The notes beneath the pieces are model-generated. The model saw only the letters and a list, made by a program, of their open reading frames with translations, did not search any database and was not told the DNA's origin. Positions 45,101 through 51,461 of a stretch of 64,000 bases of DNA are shown piece by piece. How positions within the stretch are numbered: the first letter of the stretch is position 1; each line of letters opens with the position of its first letter. The stretch lies in the NCBI GenBank assembly GCA_032229975.1, contig JAVXVG010000018.1, positions 13,038-77,037 on the forward strand, given 5' to 3'. Origin of the DNA: JAIVGV01 sp032229975 (GTDB lineage Bacteria > Acidobacteriota > Blastocatellia > Pyrinomonadales > Pyrinomonadaceae). The position numbers and the translations under genes are program-made.

Positions 45101-45555
45101 TCGGCGATCCATATTCGATCTACGGCTTCACCTCCGAGGGCCGGCGCAACGTCCGCTTCTACGTCGTCAAGGATTTCAACGAGCACTACACCGGAGAGAT
45201 CGAGCGACGCATCGGCGGCATCAACTACCAGCACAACACGCGCCTCGGAGCCGCCGTGCGCCACGCCGCTTCCAGACTCGCCGCGCAGAACGCGCGCACG
45301 CGACTTCTCATCGTCCTCTCCGATGGCCGACCTTACGATCACGACTACGGCGACGCACGCTACGCACGCGAAGACACGCGCGCGGCTCTACGAGAGGCGC
45401 GCATCTCCGGCATCACCCCCTTCTGCATCACCATCGACCGCGACAGTGAATCCGAGCTACGCGATCTCTACGGCGAAGTCGGCTACACGATCATCGACGA
45501 CGTGCTCTCGCTCCCCGAACGTATGCCCGCCATCTACCGTAGGCTGACGACGTGA
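42187..45555 (+). CDS. Giant VWA-domain protein (NorD/CbbO-like C-terminus)
   Basis: 1122 residues. The C-terminal 200 form a von Willebrand A domain: MIDAS DQSSST around residue 929 (VAFLLDQSSSTART), then RLLIVLSDGRPYDHDYGDAR and ITPFCITIDRDSE, as in NorD/CbbO. Upstream are an acidic stretch and WGxxTFVYDEWDRDLSD-like sequence (here LTFVYDEWDRDLSDTRTGW) also seen in NorD. The first 500 residues are Ala/Arg/Glu-rich helical repeats, possibly HEAT-like, absent from ordinary NorD, which is about 600 residues. It probably acts with the MoxR ATPase of the same operon as a metal-enzyme activase. Confidence 0.9.
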   Translation: MSDREEITNSNAGDEARSVEESLRERLSAVGPASERRTFARLAREIASLPTDRARAVVEVSAQLAAVSLRACVEFLRAAPAAARVLDAEELKAWGELGRRLAMADTETGAQFFAVGAGDLAAVPHEARALIFETCARQMSLSTSVAVETFRAAGEVAQAVGDAELLAGVFRAASEIARRSARHSSEFIRQTPVVFAHFRKNFGARDAQKLFDADDEQKSFVGDEAGRDADQAGDAQDTDAQMTGDAAKVARAAVALAEAFAARAGGMASDAWSSMPAATEGLSARQSLELVESTSEFLDRGGAVGLHVLVAGGAALRLAPEVFPEWIELLRAIAEHGNAVVVAVARATPNFLRTLARRLDRADSSQIVRRVISVTREIARLDPEAAISCLRSAHTALAVATIEQFERWAREGLSLESSDARRRRSYYALETRRSNDALRRGAGDERRGLALDEVAQTLRFYVEGLTGRAVDVVPLSAFTEEARINDGRTIQLPASVNEFGEGPLNFRLYKVLAAHAAGQIEFGTHARAGGDETQREINHDLRAAYVALADTYDPARLDARDAFALDGYINEQRTSERALSREDEARRAEADEARRLMPVDADYRDALALFPLPQLAARVFSTLENARIDRRLRRAYRGLARDLDFVRDHLRARRPPIASMPPALLPFELLFQIALCGGALDDARMFYSQLVSELEGIVADHLSSPASSVADTLIATSRVYSLFQSIAEGESAQSSIAGESQSKEGGAESNIEQGREGQPEEDAEGRKQERDARRDPRELFSAWARSSTQDAEGQQQLTGAEHWTQGETFEQELEEGDLTFVYDEWDRDLSDTRTGWCRVVERRGRHGDASFVELTRARYRGVISSIRHQFQMMKPESLTRIKNELDGDDYDLDAVINHVADRRADGQQSERLYVKRLRRERDVAVAFLLDQSSSTARTIGRHPLQPYTHPGRRIIEIEKEGLVLMSEALEAVGDPYSIYGFTSEGRRNVRFYVVKDFNEHYTGEIERRIGGINYQHNTRLGAAVRHAASRLAAQNARTRLLIVLSDGRPYDHDYGDARYAREDTRAALREARISGITPFCITIDRDSESELRDLYGEVGYTIIDDVLSLPERMPAIYRRLTT

Positions 45556-45570
45556 CGGCGCGGATTTCAG

Positions 45571-45599
45571 TGTCAAGCTCGAACTCTTTGAGCTATACT
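45571..45599 (+). promoter_or_regulatory. Promoter of the toxin-antitoxin-like pair
   Basis: TGTCAA (45571-45576), a 17-base spacer and TATACT (45594-45599). Transcription would begin about 45606, two bases before the ATG at 45608, so the message would be nearly leaderless. Confidence 0.5.
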
Positions 45600-45607
45600 T
45601 TTCGGCG

Positions 45608-45925
45608 ATGAGTCAGGCGACGAACACAGTACCGCTATCAATGGATCAAGCAGGCGTCTTGCGCGTCGCAGGCACGCGCGTGTCGCTCGATTCAATCGTC
45701 CACGCCTTCAACGAAGGCGCGACGCCGGAAGAGATCGCGCAAGACTTCCCGACACTTGATCTCGCCGTCATCTATTCCGTCATCGGCTACTACTTACAGA
45801 ACCGCACCGAAGTGGAGCAGTACCTTGAGCAGAGAAAAGTTCAGCGCGGTGAAGTAAAGAAAGAGATCGAATCTCGTTTCGACCCTCACGGATTGCGCGA
45901 ACGCCTCTTGGCTCGAAAGCGATAA
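45608..45925 (+). CDS. DUF433 antitoxin-like protein
   Basis: 105 residues. GVLRVAGTRVSLDSIVHAFN and GATPEEIAQDFPTLDLAVIY are the DUF433 helix-turn-helix signature, found in VapB-like antitoxins. The basic C-terminal tail (YLEQRKVQRGEVKKEIE) may wrap the toxin. Its stop overlaps the next ATG by one base (TAATG), typical of toxin-antitoxin pairs. It probably represses its own promoter. Confidence 0.88.
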   Translation: MSQATNTVPLSMDQAGVLRVAGTRVSLDSIVHAFNEGATPEEIAQDFPTLDLAVIYSVIGYYLQNRTEVEQYLEQRKVQRGEVKKEIESRFDPHGLRERLLARKR

Positions 45926-46278
45926 TGCTGCGCCTCGCCACTGATGAAAATTTTAACAATCGAATCTTACGCGGCCTGCTGCGCCGCAAGCCCGATCTGG
46001 ATATCGTGCGCGTGCAGGATGCCGGACTCATCGGTAAGAGTGATGCGGAAGTTCTCGAATGGGCTGCGCGCGAAGGTCGCGTTTTGTTCACGCATGACGT
46101 GACGACAATGTGGCGGTCTGTTAGCGAGCGCATCGCCGCCGGATTGCCCATGCCCGCAGTCTTTGAAGTCAGTCAACAAATTCCCATCGCCCAAGTCATC
46201 GAAGACATACTCCTGCTTGCCGAATGCAGCCACGAAGATGAGTGGGAAGGTCAGATCATATTTCTTCCACTCCGATAG
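45925..46278 (+). CDS. DUF5615 PIN-like toxin
   Basis: 117 residues. LRLATDENFNNRILRGLLRR, the DAEVLEWAAREGRVLFTHD stretch and the later acidic end match DUF5615, a Mut7-C/PIN-like nuclease family paired with DUF433. Acidic metal-binding residues: Asp7 and Glu8 in TDENF, Glu/Asp of SDAEVLEWA and Asp in THDV. It is expected to cleave RNA when not bound by the antitoxin. Confidence 0.87.
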   Translation: MLRLATDENFNNRILRGLLRRKPDLDIVRVQDAGLIGKSDAEVLEWAAREGRVLFTHDVTTMWRSVSERIAAGLPMPAVFEVSQQIPIAQVIEDILLLAECSHEDEWEGQIIFLPLR

Positions 46279-46302
46279 GACGACCACGACAGCGCGCCGG
46301 GT

Positions 46303-46331
46303 TTGAGGGCTCGCGGGACGTGGGGTATCAT
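46303..46331 (+). promoter_or_regulatory. tRNA-Ser promoter
   Basis: TTGAGG (46303-46308), 17-base spacer, TATCAT (46326-46331), placing the transcript start a few bases before the tRNA. Confidence 0.7.
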
Positions 46332-46346
46332 TTTCGTTGTAAACTC

Positions 46347-46429
46347 GGAGGCGTAGGCTAATTGGTAAGTCACCAGTCTTGAAAACTGGCGCGCGAAAGC
46401 GCTTGGGGGTTCGAGTCCCTCCGCCTCCG
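46347..46429 (+). tRNA. tRNA-Ser(TGA)
   Basis: Acceptor GGAGGCG (46347-46353) pairs with CGCCTCC (46422-46428), discriminator G. Anticodon stem CCAGT/ACTGG encloses CTTGAAA with anticodon TGA at 46380-46382. The variable arm has a GCGC-GAAA-GCGC stem, as class II tRNAs need, and the T loop is TTCGAGT. The CCA end is not encoded. Decodes UCA and other UCN codons. Own promoter and terminator. Confidence 0.96.
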
Positions 46430-46454
46430 CTCGGAAGTTGATCGCGTTTGAGAG

Positions 46455-46493
46455 AAGCCGCCCCCATTTGATAATGCTGCGGGCGGCTTTTCA
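46455..46493 (+). terminator. Terminator after tRNA-Ser
   Basis: AAGCCGCCC pairs with GGGCGGCTT (starting 46481) and runs into TTCACTTTT. Confidence 0.85.
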
Positions 46494-46552
46494 CTTTTCG
46501 AGGTCGCGTGCTGCTGTAAATGAGACGGCGAGGGCGTGAAGGAGATAGAAGG

Positions 46553-47623
46553 ATGTTTGCTCTAAACCGCGTGGCTCTGTTATGGCTGTGGCTATTGCAG
46601 ACGCCGGACGCGGCTGCAACAACACAACAATCGAACGCGCCCGCGTCGCAGCCCAACGCGCCGGTGGCGGGTAAGGTGGACTGGTTCGCGCGCATCTGGC
46701 ACGACTACATCAACCGACAGTTCTACATCGGCGACACGTTGAAGGTCTCAGCCGCGTCTCTCTCCTTCGGGCTGCTCATCCTCTTTGGCGCGCTCATCGT
46801 CTCGCGCTGGTTGCGCCGCTTCCTCGAATCGCGCTTCGCCACGCATCGGCGGCTCGATGCCGGCCTCCAGTACACGATCCTACGCCTCACGCACTACGCC
46901 GTCGTCGCCGTCGGTTTGCTCTTCACACTGAGAGTCGGCTTCAACGCAGACCTTACGTCGCTCGCCGTCGTCTTCACGGCCCTCTCGGTCGGCATCGGCT
47001 TCGGCTTGCAGTACATCGCCAACGACATCGCCTCCGGCTTCATCCTGCTCTTCGAGCGGCCCGTGAGAGTCGGCGACTTCGTCACCGTCGGCGTCGATAG
47101 TAAGACCATCGAAGGTAAGGTCAAGAGTATAAACTTGCGCACGACGCTCGTGATGACGAACGACCGCATCGCTGTCATCGTCCCCAACTCGAAACTCGTC
47201 AGCCATAATCTCATCAACTGGTCGCACCCGGACGAACGCTCGCGCATCTCGATCCCCATTGGCGTCTCGACTGACGCCGATCCCGATCTCGTCACGCGCA
47301 CGCTCCTGCGCGCCGCCGAGGGCATCGAGCACGTTCTGCCTGAGCCGAGGCCGAGCGTGCAGTTCACGGGCTTCGGCGAGTTCACGAACGACTTCCGGTT
47401 GATGGTCTGGACGGATCGCCCGCGTCGCCACGCGAAAATTAAGAGCGACATCAACTATCGAATCTTCAGCCTCTTCAAAGCAGCGAAGATCGAAATCCCA
47501 AACCCGCAGCGCGAGTTGACTATTCGCGGCGGCGCACTCCACGTCGAGACGGACGGCGACAACTCAGTGCACACCGACGACTATGCGTCTGAGGATCGTG
47601 AAGCGAACTTCGCGCGACGTTAA
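46553..47623 (+). CDS. MscS-family mechanosensitive channel
   Basis: 356 residues from the ATG at 46553, chosen because GGAG lies about 9 bases upstream; an in-frame ATG at 46520 lacks this. A signal-like N-terminus is followed by three membrane helices (about 65-85, 105-125 and 130-160). The pore helix and beta domain carry SVGIGFGLQYIANDIASGFI, FERPVRVGDFV, INLRTTLVMTNDRIAVIVPN and NLINWSHPD, the MscS signatures. It opens on membrane tension to release solutes. C-terminal alpha/beta domain complete. Confidence 0.94.
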   Translation: MFALNRVALLWLWLLQTPDAAATTQQSNAPASQPNAPVAGKVDWFARIWHDYINRQFYIGDTLKVSAASLSFGLLILFGALIVSRWLRRFLESRFATHRRLDAGLQYTILRLTHYAVVAVGLLFTLRVGFNADLTSLAVVFTALSVGIGFGLQYIANDIASGFILLFERPVRVGDFVTVGVDSKTIEGKVKSINLRTTLVMTNDRIAVIVPNSKLVSHNLINWSHPDERSRISIPIGVSTDADPDLVTRTLLRAAEGIEHVLPEPRPSVQFTGFGEFTNDFRLMVWTDRPRRHAKIKSDINYRIFSLFKAAKIEIPNPQRELTIRGGALHVETDGDNSVHTDDYASEDREANFARR

Positions 47624-47726
47624 CGGACTCGATGACGCGCAATAGCAGTGCGTGGCTTCGACAAACTCCATCTTTGCGCCTTTGCCTTTTCAAGTTTCTT
47701 TGCTAATTTAACACTCAATTCGACAC

Positions 47727-47744
47727 TGAATGAGCGGTCACTCA
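47727..47744. promoter_or_regulatory. Candidate FadR-type operator
   Basis: TGAATGAGCGGTCACTCA is an 18-base imperfect palindrome (half-sites TGAATGAGC and TGAGTGACC agree at 7 of 9). Its form is like operators of TetR-type FadR regulators, which bind TGAATGA-type half-sites. It lies 48 bases before the regulator gene. Confidence 0.6.
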
Positions 47745-47791
47745 GCCCCGCGTGATGCGCTTCTACCGAAAGCGAGAAGACAATTCCCACG

Positions 47792-48406
47792 ATGCGTTCA
47801 GCGCGTTCTCTCAACCAACAACAGCGCACGCCCGTCGCCGATAAGCGTGAGGCCATCTTGCGCGCGGCCACGAAGGTCTTCGCCGGAAGCGGCTACTTCA
47901 ACTCGAAGGTCGCGGACGTGGCACGTGTCGCGGGTGTGGCCGACGGCACGGTCTATCTCTACTTCAAGAGCAAGGAAGAAATCCTGCGCTCGATCTTCGA
48001 TCGTGGCGTGGGCGAAGTTTTGTCGGAAGCGAGCGCGCGCATCAGTGCAGTCAGTGATCCGCGTGAGAAGTTGAGAGAGATCGCGCGCCTGCATCTGGAG
48101 CGACTCGGCGCAAATCGCGAGTTGGCTATCGTCTTTCAGGTTGAGCTGCGCGGCTCGACAAAGTTCATGGAGGAGTTCTCCGCCGCCGGTCTCGCCGAAT
48201 ACCTGCGCCTCATCCGCGAGACGTTCGAGCAGGGCCAACGCTCCGGCCACTTCCGTGCGAACCTGAACCCGAAGATCGTCGCTAAAGTGATCTTCGGCGC
48301 GCTCGACGAGATGGCAACCAACTGGATTCTCTCGCAACGACGCTACAAGCTGGCCCCGCTCGCCGACACCGTGCTCGACATCATCCTCGACGGAGTCTGC
48401 GCCTGA
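47792..48406 (+). CDS. TetR-family regulator, FadR-like
   Basis: 204 residues. N-terminal helix-turn-helix: KREAILRAATKVFAGSGYFN, then VADVARVAGVADGTVYLYFKSKEEIL, the TetR signature. The C-terminal helical domain ends KVIFGALDEMATNWILSQRR, like the FadR group that senses long-chain acyl-CoA. It overlaps the acyl-CoA synthetase gene by one base (TGATG) and has a TGAATGA palindrome upstream. It probably represses its own operon until acyl-CoA accumulates. Confidence 0.9.
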   Translation: MRSARSLNQQQRTPVADKREAILRAATKVFAGSGYFNSKVADVARVAGVADGTVYLYFKSKEEILRSIFDRGVGEVLSEASARISAVSDPREKLREIARLHLERLGANRELAIVFQVELRGSTKFMEEFSAAGLAEYLRLIRETFEQGQRSGHFRANLNPKIVAKVIFGALDEMATNWILSQRRYKLAPLADTVLDIILDGVCA

Positions 48407-50301
48407 TGCCGCACTCCCCGACAACCACGACAACGATTGAGACGAACGACGCGACGCCACGCGCGGCTCACGCGACTGACGAGCCGACGACGCTCGCTGA
48501 AGTTTTTCTTCGCGCCGCGCGCGTACATCAAAAGCCCGACGCGCTCAACTTCAAGCGCGACGGCGCGTGGCAATCGATCTCTTCGCGCGACGCGCTCGAC
48601 TCGGCGCAGGCCATCGCGCTCGGTCTCCACGCGCTCGGCGTGCGTCGCGGCGAGCGCGTCGCGATCCTCTCGGAGAGCAACCCGTCTTGGACTCTGACCG
48701 ACGCGGGTTGTCAGCTCGCAGGCGTGGTTGACGTGCCTATCTACCCGACGCAGGCCCCCGCGCAGGTCTCTTATATCCTCAACAACTCCGGCTCTCGCGT
48801 CCTCTTCATCCAGCACCGGGCGGCTTTCGACCGCATCGCCGACGCGCTCGCCGTCTGTCCCTCGCTCGAACACGTCATCTTCTTCGACGGCGCGAACACC
48901 GAAGGGGCAGGCGAAGTTTCGACGCTCGAAGAACTCTCGGCGCGTGGTCGTGATTTGAGAACTGCACAGCCAACTCTGATCGATGAGCTTGCGTCGGCGG
49001 TCAAACCGGAAGACCTCGCGACGATCATCTACACTTCAGGCACGACGGGCGAGCCTAAAGGAGTGATGCTCACGCAGTCGAACCTCGTCTCGAACATGAT
49101 CGATAGCTCGGGCCATCTCGCGTTCTCGGAGAAGGACATCGTGCTGTCGGTGCTCCCGCTCTCGCACGTCTTTGAGCGGCTGGGGATGTACATGTACCTG
49201 CATCACGGCATGAGCATCTATTACGCCGAGTCGGTCGAGAAGATCGGCGACAATATGCGCGAGGTGCGGCCGACCGTGATGCTCTGCGTGCCCCGTCTCT
49301 TCGAGAAGATTCTCGCGCGCATCCGTGAGCGCGCCGCCGCGAAGGGCAAACTGAGCGCGTCGATCATGGCTTGGTCAATCGATCTGTCGAAACGTTGGGC
49401 ACGATACGCGACGACGCGCGAGACAGTCCCGCCGCTCGTCGAACTGCAACACGAGATCGCGACTCGTGTGATCTACTCGAAGTGGCGTGCAGGCTTGGGC
49501 GGTCGTATGCGACTGTTCGTCTCCGGCGGCGCGGCTCTGCCCGAAGAGTTGGGTTACACGTTCCTCGGCGCGGGCCTCCCCATCGTGCAGGGCTACGGGC
49601 TGACTGAAACGTCGCCCGTCATCGCGGCGGGCAATCTGGAAGAGAACCGTATCGGCACGGTCGGCAAGCCGATCAAAAACGTCGAAGTGCGGATCGCTTC
49701 GGATGGAGAGATCGAGGTGAGGGGCCCCAACGTGATGCGTGGCTACTACAACAAGCCGGAAGAGACGCGCGCGGTTCTAAGCGAAGACGGATGGTTCAAG
49801 ACGGGCGACATCGGCGAGTTGGACGCGCAAGGCTTCCTTCGCATCACGGATCGCAAGAAGGAGTTGTTCAAGACTTCGGGCGGGAAGTATCTCGCGCCGC
49901 AAGCGGTCGAGCGTTGCGTCGGTCGCTCGCGCTTCGTCAATCAAGTCGTGCTCGTCGGCAACGGTCGCAAATTTCCTGCGGCCCTCATCGTTCCCGATTG
50001 GACGGAACTGCGCGCCTACGCTGAATACAAAGGCATCGGCGCGCGCGCTCCGGAAGAACTCTGTCACGACAAACGCATACTCGATCTCATGCAGCGACAG
50101 GTGGACACGCAATGCGCCGAGCTCTCGCGCTTCGAGCGCATCAAGCGCATCGCGCTGCTGCCACGCGAACTGACGATTGAAGGCGGCGAACTCACGCCGA
50201 CACTCAAGGTCAAGCGACGAGTCGTAGACGAAAAATATCGCGACGTGATCGAGCGTATCTACGCCGAAGCGGAGACACCACAGGCGGCGCGACGCGAATG
50301 A
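48406..50301 (+). CDS. fadD: Long-chain acyl-CoA synthetase
   Basis: 631 residues of the AMP-forming ANL superfamily. It activates fatty acids to acyl-CoA for degradation or lipid synthesis. The P-loop YTSGTTGEPKGVMLTQSN, GYGLTETSPV, GDIGELDAQGFLRITDRKKE and SGGKYLAPQ-VE are the AMP-binding signatures. The C-terminal domain (VDEKYRDVIERIY) is complete. It is the bacterial long-chain type closest to eukaryotic ACSL. Coupled to the TetR regulator. Confidence 0.93.
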   Translation: MPHSPTTTTTIETNDATPRAAHATDEPTTLAEVFLRAARVHQKPDALNFKRDGAWQSISSRDALDSAQAIALGLHALGVRRGERVAILSESNPSWTLTDAGCQLAGVVDVPIYPTQAPAQVSYILNNSGSRVLFIQHRAAFDRIADALAVCPSLEHVIFFDGANTEGAGEVSTLEELSARGRDLRTAQPTLIDELASAVKPEDLATIIYTSGTTGEPKGVMLTQSNLVSNMIDSSGHLAFSEKDIVLSVLPLSHVFERLGMYMYLHHGMSIYYAESVEKIGDNMREVRPTVMLCVPRLFEKILARIRERAAAKGKLSASIMAWSIDLSKRWARYATTRETVPPLVELQHEIATRVIYSKWRAGLGGRMRLFVSGGAALPEELGYTFLGAGLPIVQGYGLTETSPVIAAGNLEENRIGTVGKPIKNVEVRIASDGEIEVRGPNVMRGYYNKPEETRAVLSEDGWFKTGDIGELDAQGFLRITDRKKELFKTSGGKYLAPQAVERCVGRSRFVNQVVLVGNGRKFPAALIVPDWTELRAYAEYKGIGARAPEELCHDKRILDLMQRQVDTQCAELSRFERIKRIALLPRELTIEGGELTPTLKVKRRVVDEKYRDVIERIYAEAETPQAARRE

Positions 50302-50320
50302 CGCATCGCGTGCCAGCCTT

Positions 50321-50407
50321 GCCCAACAATTCAAAATAGCTACCACACGTTGGGTGTGCTGGATAAACTATGTCCATCATTTTGTGCTGGCAGGTGAATT
50401 GTTGGAC
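50321..50407. other. Structured element resembling an integron attC site
   Basis: GCCCAAC (50321-50327) fits RYYYAAC and GTTGGAC (50401-50407) fits GTTRRRY. CCAACAATTCA (50323-50333) pairs perfectly with TGAATTGTTGG (50395-50405). The loop contains a CACAC/GTGTG hairpin (around 50344-50358). Unlike a normal attC, the stem has no unpaired spacer between R and L. It is AT-richer than the flanks. It lies in 50302-50471 between fadD and the hydrolase, which otherwise holds nothing I can name. Confidence 0.3.
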
Positions 50408-50471
50408 AAAGCTACGGCGCAGGCTTCTTGCAGAACACGACTCAACTACGGGCGCGCGGCGTTCACACACA

Positions 50472-51143
50472 TCACGCGCGCCTCTCAGTCTCGTTCAAGA
50501 TTTCATTCGCCCATTCCCTGATCACGCGCACCAGCTCATCCAACTGATCGTCGAAGAAGTGGCCCGCGCCGGAGACGACCTCGACGCGCGCGCGTGCTTG
50601 CGCGGGGAGCGCGGCGGCGATCTCTTTCAACTTCTCAACATCGCCGAACTCGTCGCGCTCGCCGTGGACGAAGAGCAAAGGCTTGCGGCACTCGTTGAGG
50701 AACGAGAAGTCGTAGCCGCGCTCGGCGATGGAGACCGGCGTGCCGATGCCGATGAGCGCGACCACACGTGGATCGCCCACACCGACTTCGAGACCGACAC
50801 GCGCGCCGAAGGAGAAGCCCGCGAGGATAATCGGCAACGCAGGATATTTTCCGGCGAGATAGTCAAGCGCGGTCTGTGCGTCTTGCTGCTCGCCGCCGCG
50901 CGCGTAGTCGTGTGTGCCGGTGCTCTGGCCCGTGCCGCGAAAGTTGATGCGCAAGGTCGCGCAGCCCGCTTCCGTAAGAGCGCGTGCGGCGCGATAGGCC
51001 ACCTTGTTGTGCATCGTGCCGCCGTGCAGAGGGTGCGGATGCAGCACGAGGGCCGCGCCGCGTCTCGCGACTTGCGGCTCTTTAAGGATCGCCTCCAGCC
51101 GCCCGTGCGCGGCGGGGATGAAAAGATTTCCAACCGGATACAT
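50472..51143 (-). CDS. Alpha/beta hydrolase (dienelactone-hydrolase-like)
   Basis: 223 residues. The opening LHPHPLHGGTMHNKVA is a hallmark of this small YsnE/Dlh-type hydrolase group. The nucleophile Ser is in AGFSFGARVG, the acid probably Asp in VHGERDEFGD, and the His in SGAGHFFDD. No signal peptide. Substrate unknown; carboxylesterase-type activity is the family's usual one. Convergent with fadD. Confidence 0.88.
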   Translation of the reverse strand: MYPVGNLFIPAAHGRLEAILKEPQVARRGAALVLHPHPLHGGTMHNKVAYRAARALTEAGCATLRINFRGTGQSTGTHDYARGGEQQDAQTALDYLAGKYPALPIILAGFSFGARVGLEVGVGDPRVVALIGIGTPVSIAERGYDFSFLNECRKPLLFVHGERDEFGDVEKLKEIAAALPAQARARVEVVSGAGHFFDDQLDELVRVIREWANEILNETERRA

Positions 51144-51154
51144 AAAGGCAGAGA

Positions 51155-51205
51155 TTAGAGGTTAGTAAAAGCAGTTCGTTTATCACTAACCTCTAACCTC
51201 TAACT
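51155..51205. repeat. GGTTAGAGGTTAG-word hairpin
   Basis: TTAGAGGTTAGT (51155-51166) pairs perfectly with ACTAACCTCTAA (51185-51196) over an 18-base loop, and another CCTCTAAC copy follows. It lies upstream of the hydrolase gene (-) in the divergent region before the kinase. Confidence 0.85.
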
Positions 51206-51461
51206 TCTGTTTTATCAGAATCGTCGTCGTGTAGCTAACCGTGCGTGAAGCGCAAGGGGGCGAAGATCGCGTCGCGCTCTTTTTCCGGCGTATGTCTTGA
51301 CTTGCCGACGCTCGCAGGCGTAGTTTTTTTTTGCTTCCGCCCACGATCATCTATTCCGGCCAGTCGCCGTCTTTATACTTCAGGTAGGAAGCGTTACGGA
51401 GGGCGTCCGCGTCGCTCGGTCGGCGGGCGTCCTTCGCGGTTATAACGGGAGGTTAGAGACC

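Noticed and set aside
50302..50471. Complete integron attC site
   Set aside because: R-box matches exist but the unpaired central spacer and extrahelical bases are missing and there is no integrase; kept only as a low-confidence resemblance.
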